From Pseudomonas sp. GGS8 (GTDB lineage Bacteria; Pseudomonadota; Gammaproteobacteria; Pseudomonadales; Pseudomonadaceae): a stretch of 64,000 bases of DNA. Below are positions 1 through 8,898 of this stretch, piece by piece. The notes under the pieces are model-generated. The model saw nothing but the letters and a program-made list of their open reading frames with translations. It did not search any database and was not told the origin of the DNA. The DNA lies in contig NZ_JALJWF010000001.1 of assembly GCF_024168645.1 (NCBI RefSeq), forward strand, positions 372,001 to 436,000, written 5' to 3'. Position 1 is the first letter of the stretch, and every line of letters begins with the position of its first letter. A program made the position numbers and the translations under genes.

Positions 1-914
1 GCCTTGTCGGTGCCCGGGAAGGCTACGCACTCGTAATCCTTGCCGGCGACTTTCTTGGCCGCTGTCCACTCGCTCTTGGCCCAGTCACCCATGATCTGCA
101 TGCCGGCCTTGCCGTTGATGACCTTGGCCGCCTCCAGGTTCCAGTCCTGGCCTTTGCCGTCGGCGTCCATGTAGGTCGCGACTTTCTTCAGCTCGGTCAG
201 CGCCTTGACCATGTCAGGACCGGTCAGCGCCGCGTTGTCCAGGTCGACCAGGGCTTTCTTGTAGCCATCGACGCCCATGACCGACAAGACCACCGCTTCG
301 AACACGGTGCTGTCTTGCCAAGGCTGGCCACCGTGGGCAAGCGCAATGAAGCCCGCAGCCTTGAGCTTGTCACCGGCCGCGTAGAATTCCTGAAGGGTGG
401 TTGGCGCTTTTTCGATGCCGGCTTTCTTGAAGACTTCCGGATTGATCCACAACCAGTTGACGCGGTGAATGTTCACCGGCACGGCCACATAGTTGCCGTC
501 GTACTTCACGGTATCGGAGACTTTCTTGTCGAGCAGGCTGTCCCACTTCTCAGTTTTGGCAGTGTCTTTCAAGACGTCGGTATCGAGCAGACCGGTAGAC
601 GCCCATTCCTGAATGTCCGGGCCTTTGATCTGCGCTACGCCCGGCGGGTTACCGGCCACGGCGCGGCTTTTGAGCACGGTCATGGCTGTGGCACCGCCAC
701 CGCCGGCGACTGCGCCGTCTTTCCAGGTGAAGCCGTCTTTTTCGACTTGAGCCTTGAGCACATCGACCGCTGCTTTTTCACCACCAGACGTCCACCAGTG
801 AACGACTTCCACCGAACCTTTGGAATCGGCGGCAAGAGCACTGAGCGGGAATGCAGCAACGGGAAGCAGTGAAGCGAGAGAAATGACAGTAGCGAGGCGA
901 GAAATCGCGTTCAT
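1..914 (-). CDS. gtsA: Glucose ABC transporter periplasmic binding protein, partial
   Basis: Periplasmic glucose/mannose-binding component of the GtsABCD importer, cut by the left edge; 304 residues are visible from the ATG at 914. The protein opens with a Sec signal peptide (hydrophobic core rich in Ala/Leu/Ser, ending ALSALAA-like near residue 29), followed by [12 protein letters not shown], typical of family 1 sugar-binding proteins, and a GDWAKSEW segment near the cut. It is the last visible gene of the minus-strand edd-glk-gltR-gltS-isomerase row; the permeases and ATPase should follow beyond the window. It has its own upstream block (994-1035) and an A-rich Hfq/Crc-type motif before the start. 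Family assignment is firm; substrate is inferred from gene order. Confidence 0.92.
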   Translation of the reverse strand, partial: MNAISRLATVISLASLLPVAAFPLSALAADSKGSVEVVHWWTSGGEKAAVDVLKAQVEKDGFTWKDGAVAGGGGATAMTVLKSRAVAGNPPGVAQIKGPDIQEWASTGLLDTDVLKDTAKTEKWDSLLDKKVSDTVKYDGNYVAVPVNIHRVNWLWINPEVFKKAGIEKAPTTLQEFYAAGDKLKAAGFIALAHGGQPWQDSTVFEAVVLSVMGVDGYKKALVDLDNAALTGPDMVKALTELKKVATYMDADGKGQDWNLEAAKVINGKAGMQIMGDWAKSEWTAAKKVAGKDYECVAFPGTDK

Positions 915-929
915 CTAGTAGTACCTTTC

Positions 930-937
930 TTGTTGTT
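930..937 (-). promoter_or_regulatory. Hfq/Crc A-rich (CA) motif before gtsA
   Basis: The minus strand reads AACAACAA followed by GAAAGG, which is the Shine-Dalgarno region of gtsA. AANAANAA is the established target of Hfq with Crc in Pseudomonas catabolite repression. The same AACAACAA sits in the same place before the isomerase gene (2303-2310). Action on this gene is inferred. Confidence 0.6.
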
Positions 938-993
938 ATGCATGCAAGTCTGGTGCTTGCGCTGCATGGATTCTAAACAGGAGTCATCCCTTC

Positions 994-1035
994 GCAGGTA
1001 ACGAAGGGACGTTCGAATGTCACCACATGGTTACA
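994..1035 (-). promoter_or_regulatory. Conserved upstream block of gtsA (operator/promoter)
   Basis: On the plus strand GCAGGTAACGAAGGG (994-1008), nine bases, then an interrupted inverted repeat TGTCAC-N6-GTTACA (1018-1035). The same two elements with identical spacing lie upstream of the isomerase gene at 2347-2388. The inverted repeat overlaps the stop codon of the isomerase gene. The neighbouring GltR is the obvious candidate binder, but the protein involved is not shown by the sequence. Confidence 0.5.
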
Positions 1036-2290
1036 CAGGAGTGCTCTGGGATAATTGCGCCAGCGCGGTAGCCAGGCTCGGTGCCAGCGGCAGGCGCGGG
1101 ATCAATACGGCTTGCCAGGCGTGATACAGGTCGGGTTTACCGGCCCAGATATCGGCGCTCGGGCGGTTCAGCGGATCGAGCTCGTGATGCCAGCTGCCAT
1201 CGCAACGGTCAATGAAATGACTGTCACAGAATTCCCAGAACAGTCGGTACCAGCGCTCGTATTGCTCGTCACCGGTGCGTTTTAGCAGTGCACTGGCGGC
1301 GGCGCTGGCCTCGCAATGAGTCCAGTGCAAACGATGGCGAACCACCGCGAGATTGTCCCAGTCGAGGGTGTAGACGATGCCCGGCGCACCGTCGACGTCC
1401 CAGCCGTGACGGCAATTGTGCTCGAAGAGTTTTTGCGCATCGGTGGCGAGCCACCCCGGCGTGAGCATCCCGGCCTGTACCCGCGCGGCTTCGAGGTGCA
1501 GCAACAGCCGCGCCCATTCAAAACCATGACCCGGCGTGGTGCCGTAAGGGCGAAAACCGTCGGCCGGGTTGTCGTGGTTGTAGTCACGCTGCGGCTGCCA
1601 GTCGCGGTCGAAATGCTCGATCACCAGGTAATCGTTGGCCGCGGCATGTTCGTGAATGACGCGCTCGACAATGCGCTGGGCGCGAATCAACCAGCGGTTG
1701 TCTTCGGTGACATCGGCCAGGGCGAGGAAGGCTTCGGTGGCGTGCATGTTGCTGTTGGCGCCGCGATAGGCTTCCTCGCAACTGAAGTCGCGGTTGAAGG
1801 ATTCGCGCATGGCGCCCTCCTCTTCGCTCCAGAAATGGCTGTCGATGATGTGGATCGCATCGTCGAGCAAGGCTTGCGCACCGGGCCGTTGAGCAACCAC
1901 CGCAGAGCTCGCGGCCAACGCCACGAAGGCATGCAGGTAAGCGGCTTTGCCGGTATTGCCGTCGCGGTGTTCGGGCGTGGCGAACCAGCCACCGTGTTCG
2001 GCGTCACGCAGCGGCCCGCTGAGGGCTTTGATGCCGTGATCCACCCACTCGGCGAACCCCGGCAAGCCCTGGATGTGGGCCATGGCGAAGCTATGCGTCA
2101 TGCGCGCGGTGTTCATGGTTTCAGCTTGCGCATCGGCCGCCAGGTGGCCCTGATCGTCGAGGTTGCCGAAACCTTCGGGAAGCTTTGAAGCCTTGGCAAA
2201 CGCCAACAGGCGCAAGCCTTCGGCGGCGAGCCATTGCTGATGGGCAGGCGCGTTCAGCCAACTGCTGAAGGCGGGTTGGAAGGTGTCCAT
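1031..2290 (-). CDS. AGE-family sugar epimerase/isomerase (probable D-mannose isomerase)
   Basis: A 419-residue member of the N-acylglucosamine 2-epimerase superfamily, an alpha/alpha6-barrel fold. Diagnostic stretches are the RMTHSFAMAH segment around residue 65, the HAFVALAAS helix near 120, and the GHGFEWARLLLHLE segment near 255 that carries the active-site His. Members close to this in Pseudomonas interconvert mannose and fructose. It lies between the GltS kinase gene and gtsA, so it may feed sugars brought in by the Gts transporter to fructose metabolism. ATG start at 2290 with the leader AACAACAAAAAAGG. The exact substrate is inferred; a cellobiose epimerase or glucosamine epimerase role is less likely. 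Confidence 0.85.
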   Translation of the reverse strand: MDTFQPAFSSWLNAPAHQQWLAAEGLRLLAFAKASKLPEGFGNLDDQGHLAADAQAETMNTARMTHSFAMAHIQGLPGFAEWVDHGIKALSGPLRDAEHGGWFATPEHRDGNTGKAAYLHAFVALAASSAVVAQRPGAQALLDDAIHIIDSHFWSEEEGAMRESFNRDFSCEEAYRGANSNMHATEAFLALADVTEDNRWLIRAQRIVERVIHEHAAANDYLVIEHFDRDWQPQRDYNHDNPADGFRPYGTTPGHGFEWARLLLHLEAARVQAGMLTPGWLATDAQKLFEHNCRHGWDVDGAPGIVYTLDWDNLAVVRHRLHWTHCEASAAASALLKRTGDEQYERWYRLFWEFCDSHFIDRCDGSWHHELDPLNRPSADIWAGKPDLYHAWQAVLIPRLPLAPSLATALAQLSQSTPV

Positions 2291-2302
2291 GCGGTACCTT
2301 TT

Positions 2303-2310
2303 TTGTTGTT
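2303..2310 (-). promoter_or_regulatory. Hfq/Crc A-rich (CA) motif before the isomerase gene
   Basis: Minus strand AACAACAA runs directly into AAAAAGG, the ribosome-binding region. It matches AANAANAA and copies the arrangement before gtsA at 930-937. Binding would block translation when preferred carbon sources are present; this is inferred. Confidence 0.55.
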
Positions 2311-2346
2311 ATGACTGGGACCAGTCTAAACAACGGGTGATGGCGG

Positions 2347-2388
2347 GCAGGTAACGAAGGGGGCGAGTTATGTCACCGAGTTGTGACA
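2347..2388 (-). promoter_or_regulatory. Conserved upstream block of the isomerase gene (operator/promoter)
   Basis: GCAGGTAACGAAGGG at 2347-2361, nine bases, then a perfect inverted repeat TGTCAC-N6-GTGACA at 2371-2388. Identical elements and spacing occur before gtsA (994-1035). Minus-strand reading gives GTGACA as a -35-like element, so this may be an operator laid over a promoter. The regulator is not identified. Confidence 0.5.
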
Positions 2389-2418
2389 TTCACCCCAATT
2401 TTGAAGTGAGTGGTTACT

Positions 2419-2513
2419 TGTGGTGAGGGGGCTTGCCCCCGTTGGACTGCGCAGCAGTCCCTCTTTCAGGGCCGCTCCGCGCCCCAACGGGGGCAAGCCC
2501 CCTCGCCACAGGG
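2419..2513. repeat. REP doublet, GGGGGCTTGCCCCC class
   Basis: Two inverted copies of TGTGG(T/C)GAGGGGGCTTGCC facing each other around a 50-base centre. This is one of two REP classes in the window; the other relative is at 63303-63442. It lies between the isomerase promoter block and the end of gltS. Confidence 0.8.
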
Positions 2514-2519
2514 TCGCTT

Positions 2520-3989
2520 TCAATCCATTGATCGCGGCAACTGCAACGTCACGCGCAACCCGCCTTCACGCAGGTTTTGCAGGCTGACTTCACCGCCATG
2601 GCTATGGGCAATGTTGCGCGCAATCCCCAGCCCCAGGCCATAACCCTGCTGCTGCCCGGCCAGGCGGAAGTGCGGCTCGAACACTTGCTCCAGTCGCTGC
2701 TCCGGCACACCCGGACCTTCGTCGTCGACATGCAGGACGAACGCGCTCTCGTCATCATCGATGTGCAGATGCGCGTTCTGCCCGTACTTCAAGGCGTTGT
2801 CGATCAGGTTGCCGATGCAGCGCTTGAGCGCCAGTGGCTTGCCGGGATACGGCGCCAGCGCCCGCCCTTGTTGAGTCACGCGGCCATTGCCGTTAGGCGC
2901 CAGATACGGCTCCACCAGGCAGTCGAGCACATGGTTGAGGTCCACCGGTTCGATGTTTTCGTGGATGTCGGTGTCTTTCACGCATTGCAACGCGCCTTTG
3001 ACCAACAACTCCAGCTCATCCAGGTCACGACCGAACTTGGCCTGCAGCTTTTCGTCTTCGAGCAACTCCACGCGCAATCGCAACCGGGTGATCGGCGTGC
3101 GCAAATCGTGGGAGATCGCGCTGAACAACTGGCTGCGTTCGGTCAGGTAACGGCTGATGCGCTCGCGCATGGCATTGAAGGCGCGGCCAACCTCAACCAC
3201 TTCACTGCCGCCACCCTCGGCCACCGGTTCGACTTCGGCACCGAGGGACATGTCCCGCGCCGCCCGCGCCAATCGCTTGAGCGGTCGGCTCTGCCAGTGC
3301 ACCAACAAGCCGATGAACAACAGCAAGAAGCCGCTGGTGAGGACAATGAACCAGACTTGCTGCGCCGGTAGGCCCTGCTCTTCAAGGCTGGTGTAGGGCT
3401 CGGGCAGCAAAGACGCGATGTACAGCCATTCCCCCGGTGCCATCTGGATTTGCGTGACCAGCACCGGCGGGTTCACCGGCTCCAGAGTCAACGCGTAGTG
3501 CGCCCAGGAGCGTGGCAATTCATCGAGTTTCAGCCCGCTATTGAAGATCCGCAGGTCCTCGGGGCTGACGAATGTCACCGAAATATCGGCGTCCTGGCCC
3601 AGTGACTGGCGCAGCACTTCGCCCACCGCTTTGAGCACCGCTTCTTTGCGCGGGGTGATCGGCAGCACTTCCATGCCCAAGGGTTTGTCGTTGAGGGTCA
3701 CCACAAACCGGGTGCCGCCCATGCTGCGCAACTGATCGAGCACCAGCGGCCTGAACGCCACCGGCAACGAGCGGAAATAACTGACGCTGGCCGTCATCGA
3801 ATGGGCCAGGCTGCGGGCGCTGGTGACCAGGCCTTCGAGCTGGGTGGCGCGCAGTTGCGAAACCCAGATCACGCTCGACAGCGTCTGGGCGAACAGCACC
3901 GCCAACAGGGTCAGCAGCAACATGCGCCCGAGCAGCGAGCGCGGTACCGGCACGCGCCCGGCGAGCTTGCGCAGGAACTCAGTGGCCAT
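2520..3989 (-). CDS. gltS: Glucose-responsive sensor histidine kinase GltS/GtrS
   Basis: Inner-membrane histidine kinase paired with GltR. Start chosen at ATG 3989 (489 residues): a longer frame exists to 4031, but the TEFLRKLAGRVPVPRSLLGR start is typical and overlaps the end of gltR by 11 bases, implying translational coupling. Membrane segments lie at about residues 20-45 and 212-232, flanking a periplasmic sensor domain. A HAMP linker follows, then the phosphoacceptor His294 in the FSAISHDLRTP box, the IDNALKYG N-box, DEGPGVP and the GYGLGLGIA G-box. In P. aeruginosa the equivalent GtrS responds to Entner-Doudoroff intermediates and controls glucose transport; the role here is inferred from synteny. 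Confidence 0.93.
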   Translation of the reverse strand: MATEFLRKLAGRVPVPRSLLGRMLLLTLLAVLFAQTLSSVIWVSQLRATQLEGLVTSARSLAHSMTASVSYFRSLPVAFRPLVLDQLRSMGGTRFVVTLNDKPLGMEVLPITPRKEAVLKAVGEVLRQSLGQDADISVTFVSPEDLRIFNSGLKLDELPRSWAHYALTLEPVNPPVLVTQIQMAPGEWLYIASLLPEPYTSLEEQGLPAQQVWFIVLTSGFLLLFIGLLVHWQSRPLKRLARAARDMSLGAEVEPVAEGGGSEVVEVGRAFNAMRERISRYLTERSQLFSAISHDLRTPITRLRLRVELLEDEKLQAKFGRDLDELELLVKGALQCVKDTDIHENIEPVDLNHVLDCLVEPYLAPNGNGRVTQQGRALAPYPGKPLALKRCIGNLIDNALKYGQNAHLHIDDDESAFVLHVDDEGPGVPEQRLEQVFEPHFRLAGQQQGYGLGLGIARNIAHSHGGEVSLQNLREGGLRVTLQLPRSMD

Positions 3990-4710
3990 TGCCGGCAACC
4001 ACATTGGCTGCCAGTTGGTAGCCGCTGCCACGCACGGTGCGGATCAGCCGCGGCGGCTTTTCGGTGTCGCGCAGGCGCTGGCGCAAACGGCTGACCGCCA
4101 TGTCGACGATGCGATCGAGTGGCATCAAGTCACGGCCACGGGTGGCGTTGCCGATGGTGTCGCGGTCGAGGATTTCCTGGGGGTGATCGAGGAACAGTTT
4201 CAACAGCGCGAAATCGGCGCCGGAGAGAATCACTTCCTCGCCATCGGTGTGAAACAGTCGATGGCTGACCATGTCCAGCCGCCAGTCATCGAAAGCGAGC
4301 ACTTCGCCGCCGGAACGCTCCTGACCGAACTGCGCACGACGCAACAGGGCTTTGATGCGCGCCTGCAATTCACGGGGGCTGAAGGGTTTGCCGAGGTAGT
4401 CGTCGGCGCCCAGTTCCAGGCCGATGACGCGATCGGCCTCGTCGGAGCTGGCGGTGAGCATGATGATCGGCACATGGGCCTGGCGCGGGTGCTGGCGGAT
4501 CCAGCGGCAGAGGCTGAAACCGTCTTCGTCCGGCAGCATCACGTCGAGGATCACCAGATCGCTCGGCGCCTCGTTCAGCGCCTGACGAAAGCCTGCGCCA
4601 TCGGGCGTGGTGCGGACCTGGAAACCGGCACGGGTCAGGTAGGTGTCCAGCAACTCGCGTATCTCTTGATCGTCATCGACCAACAAAATCGACTTGTTGA
4701 CTGAGCTCAC
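3979..4710 (-). CDS. gltR: Two-component response regulator GltR (OmpR family)
   Basis: A 243-residue OmpR/PhoB-type regulator. The receiver domain spans about residues 7-120, with the acidic pocket DDD at 12-14, phosphoacceptor Asp56 in LVILDVMLPDEDG, the conserved Thr in IIMLTASS, and Lys in LGKPFSPREL. A winged-helix DNA-binding domain follows (about 145-240), ending in the RTVRGSGYQL hairpin. The start is GTG at 4710 with AAGGA upstream. It controls glucose uptake genes such as gts and oprB in related species; candidate operators are the paired blocks at 994-1035 and 2347-2388. It is separated from glk by a REP doublet. Confidence 0.93.
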   Translation of the reverse strand: MSSVNKSILLVDDDQEIRELLDTYLTRAGFQVRTTPDGAGFRQALNEAPSDLVILDVMLPDEDGFSLCRWIRQHPRQAHVPIIMLTASSDEADRVIGLELGADDYLGKPFSPRELQARIKALLRRAQFGQERSGGEVLAFDDWRLDMVSHRLFHTDGEEVILSGADFALLKLFLDHPQEILDRDTIGNATRGRDLMPLDRIVDMAVSRLRQRLRDTEKPPRLIRTVRGSGYQLAANVVAGNGH

Positions 4711-4785
4711 GGGGCGGCGTCCTTGTTGTTTGTGTTAGGGAGGATTATGCCTGATCGTTCAAAAATCTATGTTGTCTGTGAGGGC

Positions 4786-4878
4786 CTCATCGCGGGCAAG
4801 CCCGCTCCCACAAGGTTATGCGCACATTTTCAGATGCAGGTAATCCTGTGGGAGCGTGGCTTGCCCGCGATGAAGGCG
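4786..4878. repeat. REP doublet between gltR and glk
   Basis: Two inverted copies of ATCGCGGGCAAGCCCGCTCCCAC facing each other around a 30-base spacer. It lies inside the presumed edd-glk-gltR-gltS transcript, where such hairpins can stabilise upstream mRNA. Confidence 0.85.
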
Positions 4879-4885
4879 GCGCGGT

Positions 4886-5836
4886 CTAAGCCTGCTCCAA
4901 CGCCACACCCGCGCCCACCAGGCCGGAATACGGCGCTGTCACCAGCCACACCGGAATGCCTTTGAAGTAATCGCTCATGCAACCCTTGTCGGCGAAGCAC
5001 CGGGCGAAACCGCTTTTAACGAAAAAGTCGGCAAACCGTGGAATCACCCCGCCAACGATGTACACACCACCCCGTGCGCCGGTGGTCAGCACGTTGTTGC
5101 CGGCCACGCGACCGAGCCAGCAACAGAACTGCTCGAGCACCTCCATGGCAATCGGATCACCCGCCAGCCCGGCCGCCGTGATCGACTCAGGCGTGTCGAG
5201 CACAGGCGTATGACCGTCCACCGCGCAGATCGCCCGGTAGACCCGCGGCAAACCACTGCCGCTCAATGCCGTTTCCGCGCTGACATGCCCAATCTCGTTG
5301 TAGATGTGCTGCCACAGTTGGGTTTCCCGTGGGCTGCTCAGCGGCAGATCGACGTGACCGCCCTCCCCTGGCAACGCGGCAAAACGGCCCTCGCCCAGAT
5401 CGAGCAACGTGCCTACGCCCAGGCCGGTGCCCGGGCCGATCACCACGGCCGGCCGCAATGGCTCCGGCGTGCCTTCGCAAACCACCCGGAACTCGCCCGG
5501 CTGCAAGCGAGTCATGCCCAGCGCCATGGCCGAAAAATCGTTGACCAGCAGCAGTTGATCCACCTGCAAGGTCTTGCAGAAACCCTTGCGACTGAGCCGC
5601 CAGTGATTGTTGGTGAATTTGAATTCATCACCGCTCACAGGGCCTGCCACCGACAGGCACACCGAACCGATCGCACCCGGCGCCAGGCCGAGCCCGCTCA
5701 GGTAAAGCGCAATCGCTTCCTCCGGGCTGGCGTGGTCTGCCGTCGCCAGCACCTGGACTGATTCCAGTTGCTGGTTTTTCCACAACGCGAAACGTGCGTT
5801 GGTCCCACCGATGTCACCGACCAAAGCCAGTTTCAA
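4886..5836 (-). CDS. glk: Glucokinase
   Basis: ATP-dependent glucose phosphorylation feeding the Entner-Doudoroff route. The 316-residue protein opens with [18 protein letters not shown], the phosphate-binding loop of proteobacterial glucokinases. It also has [12 protein letters not shown] (catalytic Asp about residue 100), [18 protein letters not shown] and [12 protein letters not shown]. The start is a TTG at 5836 whose last two bases are the first two of the edd stop codon (TTGA overlap), so translation is probably coupled to edd; no ATG is available upstream in frame near this point. Confidence 0.95.
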   Translation of the reverse strand: MKLALVGDIGGTNARFALWKNQQLESVQVLATADHASPEEAIALYLSGLGLAPGAIGSVCLSVAGPVSGDEFKFTNNHWRLSRKGFCKTLQVDQLLLVNDFSAMALGMTRLQPGEFRVVCEGTPEPLRPAVVIGPGTGLGVGTLLDLGEGRFAALPGEGGHVDLPLSSPRETQLWQHIYNEIGHVSAETALSGSGLPRVYRAICAVDGHTPVLDTPESITAAGLAGDPIAMEVLEQFCCWLGRVAGNNVLTTGARGGVYIVGGVIPRFADFFVKSGFARCFADKGCMSDYFKGIPVWLVTAPYSGLVGAGVALEQA

Positions 5837-7659
5837 TTAAGCGTCTCCAGGGCAGAAGTAAAGGCGCTGGCGCCTTGCTCTGCGGAGCTGAAGGCCATGC
5901 GCATGAAACCAAACAGTTCGCGACCGGTGCCGATGTTGTTTCCCAACAGGCCTTTGGCCGGCTCGCGCGCTGCGAATTCTTCGGCGTCCACCTTAAGCTC
6001 CAGGGTGCCTTTGACGCCATCGACGCGGATGATATCGCCCTCACGCACCCGCGCCAAAGCGCCGCCCACATAAGCTTCGGGGCTGACGTGGATTGCTGCC
6101 GGGATTTTCCCCGAGGCGCCGGACATGCGCCCGTCGGTCACCAACGCAACTTTGAAGCCACGATCCTGCAACACACCGAGGAACGGCGTCATCTTGTGCA
6201 GTTCCGGCATGCCGTTGGAGCGCGGGCCCTGGAAGCGCATTACCGCGACAAAATCCTTCTCCAGCAGACCGGCCTTGAACGCATCGGCCAGGTCCTGTTG
6301 ATCCTGGAACACCATGGCCGGGGCTTCGACGACCTGGTTTTCCAGGGCGACCGCCGAGACTTTCATCACGCCACGGCCGAGGTTGCCTTCCATCACCCGC
6401 AAACCGCCCTCTGGCGAGAATGCGCGAGCCACTGGGCGCAGGATGTTTTCGTCGAGGCTTTCGATCGGGCCTTCGCGCCAGACCAGCTCGCCGTTATCGA
6501 GGAACGGTTCCTGGGTGTAGCGGCTCAGGCCATGGCCGAGCACGGTGTTGACGTTTTCGTGCAGCAGGCCGGCTTCCAGCAGTTCGCGGATCAGGAACGA
6601 CATGCCACCCGCCGCCTGGAAGTGGTTGATGTCGGCTTTGCCGTTCGGGTACACGTGGCTCAGGGTCGGCACCACCTCGGAGAGGTCGGCCATGTCCTGC
6701 CAGGTCAACTGAATGCCCGCCGCCATGGCAATGGCCGGCATGTGCAGGGTGTGGTTGGTCGAGCCGCCGGTGGCGTGCAACGCGACGATCGAGTTGACCA
6801 GCGAGCGCTCATCGACGATTTCGCCGATTGGCAGGAAGTTGCCATTCTGCTTGGTCAGGCGCGTGACCTGATGCGCCGCTTCACGGGTCAGGGCATCGCG
6901 CAACGGCGTGTTCGGGTTGACGAACGAGGCGCCTGGCAAGTGCAGGCCCATGACTTCCATCAGCAATTGGTTAGTGTTGGCGGTGCCGTAGAAGGTGCAG
7001 GTGCCAGGGCTGTGGTAGGACTTCATCTCCGATTCCAGCAGCTCTTCGCGGGTCGCTTTGCCTTCGGCGTAGCGCTGGCGCACATCGGCTTTCTGCTTGT
7101 TGGAGATGCCCGACACCATCGGCCCGCCCGGCACGAAAATCATCGGCAGATGACCGAAACGCAACGCGCCCATCATCAGGCCCGGCACGATCTTGTCGCA
7201 GATGCCAAGCATCAGCGCGCCATCGAACATGTTATGGGACAGCGCCACGGCGGTGGACAGCGCGATCACTTCGCGGCTCGGCAGGCTCAGTTCCATGCCC
7301 GGCTCGCCCTGGGTCACGCCATCGCACATCGCGGGGGTGCCACCGGCGAACTGGCCGACGGAGCCGATTTCGCGCAACGCTTTTTTGATCTGTTCAGGAA
7401 AGACTTCGTACGGCTGATGCGCCGAGAGCATGTCGTTATATGACGAAACAATTGCGATGTTGGCGGAGTTCATCATCCGCAGGCTGTGCTTGTCGTCGCT
7501 GCCACACCCGGCCACGCCATGGGCGAAGTTGGCGCATTGCAGCTTGCCGCGCATCGGGCCGTCACTGGCGGCGCCACGGATCAATGCAAGGTAAGCCTCA
7601 CGCGTGGCGCGGCTGCGGGCGATAAGCCGTTCGGTGACCTCAAGGACGCGGGGATGCAT
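5833..7659 (-). CDS. edd: 6-phosphogluconate dehydratase
   Basis: First committed enzyme of the Entner-Doudoroff pathway, converting 6-phosphogluconate to KDPG with a [4Fe-4S] cluster. The protein has 608 residues, the usual family length. Both IlvD/Edd signatures are visible: [15 protein letters not shown] near residue 155, with the cluster Cys, and [16 protein letters not shown] near 505. Another conserved stretch is [15 protein letters not shown]. It is the first gene of the minus-strand operon; the promoter region shared with gap contains a HexR-type operator at 7780-7794, so derepression by KDPG is expected. Confidence 0.97.
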   Translation of the reverse strand: MHPRVLEVTERLIARSRATREAYLALIRGAASDGPMRGKLQCANFAHGVAGCGSDDKHSLRMMNSANIAIVSSYNDMLSAHQPYEVFPEQIKKALREIGSVGQFAGGTPAMCDGVTQGEPGMELSLPSREVIALSTAVALSHNMFDGALMLGICDKIVPGLMMGALRFGHLPMIFVPGGPMVSGISNKQKADVRQRYAEGKATREELLESEMKSYHSPGTCTFYGTANTNQLLMEVMGLHLPGASFVNPNTPLRDALTREAAHQVTRLTKQNGNFLPIGEIVDERSLVNSIVALHATGGSTNHTLHMPAIAMAAGIQLTWQDMADLSEVVPTLSHVYPNGKADINHFQAAGGMSFLIRELLEAGLLHENVNTVLGHGLSRYTQEPFLDNGELVWREGPIESLDENILRPVARAFSPEGGLRVMEGNLGRGVMKVSAVALENQVVEAPAMVFQDQQDLADAFKAGLLEKDFVAVMRFQGPRSNGMPELHKMTPFLGVLQDRGFKVALVTDGRMSGASGKIPAAIHVSPEAYVGGALARVREGDIIRVDGVKGTLELKVDAEEFAAREPAKGLLGNNIGTGRELFGFMRMAFSSAEQGASAFTSALETLN

Positions 7660-7779
7660 GTGTAGAACTCCAGGCTAACGGATGTGGCGACCTGATTGTC
7701 TATGCTGATCAAACGCCGTTGTGATCGGGATGACAGACGGCTTTCTTGATCATTCGGACCAGTTGATTCAGGTCACTAG

Positions 7780-7794
7780 TTGTAGATAAAACAA
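7780..7794. promoter_or_regulatory. HexR-type operator, edd side
   Basis: TTGT-AGATAAA-ACAA, an exact match to the TTGT-N7-ACAA HexR consensus known for Pseudomonas edd, zwf and gap promoters. It lies about 120 bases upstream of the edd start. HexR releases DNA on binding KDPG. The hexR gene itself is not in this window. Confidence 0.8.
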
Positions 7795-7814
7795 AATATT
7801 GCCACTAAAAAGGC

Positions 7815-7842
7815 TTGTTTTCTATTTTTTTGCGAATAATCT
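7815..7842 (+). promoter_or_regulatory. Putative gap promoter (-35/-10)
   Basis: TTGTTT at 7815-7820, 16 bases, then TAATCT at 7837-7842. The second HexR operator starts at the last base of the -10, as expected for a repressor site covering the transcription start. Confidence 0.5.
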
Positions 7843-7856
7843 TGTAATTCCAACAA
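7842..7856. promoter_or_regulatory. HexR-type operator, gap side
   Basis: TTGT-AATTCCA-ACAA, again an exact TTGT-N7-ACAA match, placed just downstream of the putative -10 of gap and 23 bases before its start codon. Its right half overlaps an A-rich AACAACAA motif at 7852-7859. Confidence 0.8.
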
Positions 7857-7859
7857 CAA
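7852..7859 (+). promoter_or_regulatory. Hfq/Crc A-rich (CA) motif in the gap leader
   Basis: AACAACAA matches AANAANAA and lies 20-27 bases before the gap ATG. It shares bases with the HexR operator, so the same stretch could act at the DNA level (HexR) and the RNA level (Hfq/Crc). This is inference from the motif alone. Confidence 0.4.
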
Positions 7860-7878
7860 AACGACGGCGGCGCTGTAA

Positions 7879-8880
7879 ATGACTCTTCGAATCGCAATCA
7901 ATGGTTTTGGCCGTATCGGCCGTAATGTCCTGCGCGCACTGTATACCCAAGGCTATCGCCAGGATCTGCAGATCGTGGCAATCAACGACCTGGGCGACAG
8001 CTCGATGAATGCTCACCTACTCAAATACGACACTGTTCACGGCACATTCGATGCCGATGTCCAGCACGATCAGGAAAGCCTGACCGTCAACGGCGACCGT
8101 ATTTCGGTCAGCGCCATTCGCAACCCGGCCGAACTGCCCTGGGCCGCGGAGAAGGTCGACGTCGTGTTCGAATGCACCGGTCTGTTCACCGACCGAGCCA
8201 AAGCCGCCGCGCATATTACGGCCGGCGCACGCAAAGTGATCATCTCGGCCCCGGCCAAAGGCGCCGACGCCACTGTGGTTTATGGGGTTAACCACGACAT
8301 TCTGCGCCAGTCGCACCAGATCATCTCCAACGCCTCGTGCACCACCAACTGCCTGGCCCCGGTGGCCCAGGTGCTGCACCGCGAGCTGGGCATCGAAAGC
8401 GGTCTGATGACCACCATCCATGCCTACACCAACGACCAGAACCTGACCGACGTCTACCACACCGACCCGTACCGCGCCCGTTCCGCCACCCAGAACATGA
8501 TCCCGAGCAAGACTGGCGCCGCTGAAGCGGTCGGCCTGGTGCTGCCGGAACTGGCGGGCAAACTGACCGGCATGGCGGTGCGTGTTCCGGTGATCAACGT
8601 ATCGCTGGTGGACCTGACCGTGCAGCTCAAGCGCGAAGCGTCGGCCGATGAAGTCAACGCATTGCTCAAACAAGCCAGCCAGCACTCGAAGATTCTCGGC
8701 TACAACGCCCTGCCGCTGGTTTCCAGCGACTTCAACCACAACCCGCTGTCGTCGATCTTCGACGCCAACCACACCAAGTCCAGCGGCAAGCTGCTCAAAG
8801 TGCTGGCCTGGTACGACAACGAATGGGGCTTCTCCAACCGCATGCTCGATAACTGCCTGGCGCTTTGCAACGCAGAGTAA
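7879..8880 (+). CDS. gap: Glyceraldehyde-3-phosphate dehydrogenase, type I
   Basis: Cytoplasmic, 333 residues, oxidising glyceraldehyde 3-phosphate released by the Entner-Doudoroff aldolase. Visible features are the NAD-binding INGFGRIGR near the N terminus, NDLGD near residue 37, and the catalytic Cys154 in [12 protein letters not shown], followed by [10 protein letters not shown] and the C-terminal [12 protein letters not shown]. It is divergent from edd and shares its HexR-controlled intergenic region. This is the gap-1 type of Pseudomonas used in sugar catabolism. The ribosome-binding site is weak (GACGGCGGC). Confidence 0.97.
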   Translation: MTLRIAINGFGRIGRNVLRALYTQGYRQDLQIVAINDLGDSSMNAHLLKYDTVHGTFDADVQHDQESLTVNGDRISVSAIRNPAELPWAAEKVDVVFECTGLFTDRAKAAAHITAGARKVIISAPAKGADATVVYGVNHDILRQSHQIISNASCTTNCLAPVAQVLHRELGIESGLMTTIHAYTNDQNLTDVYHTDPYRARSATQNMIPSKTGAAEAVGLVLPELAGKLTGMAVRVPVINVSLVDLTVQLKREASADEVNALLKQASQHSKILGYNALPLVSSDFNHNPLSSIFDANHTKSSGKLLKVLAWYDNEWGFSNRMLDNCLALCNAE

Positions 8881-8898
8881 ACCGTGGAGTAGCAACCG

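Noticed and set aside
5794..7443. 549-residue open frame on the plus strand
   Set aside because: It lies fully antisense to edd and glk. The product is rich in His, Arg and Gln repeats typical of reversed high-GC coding sequence.
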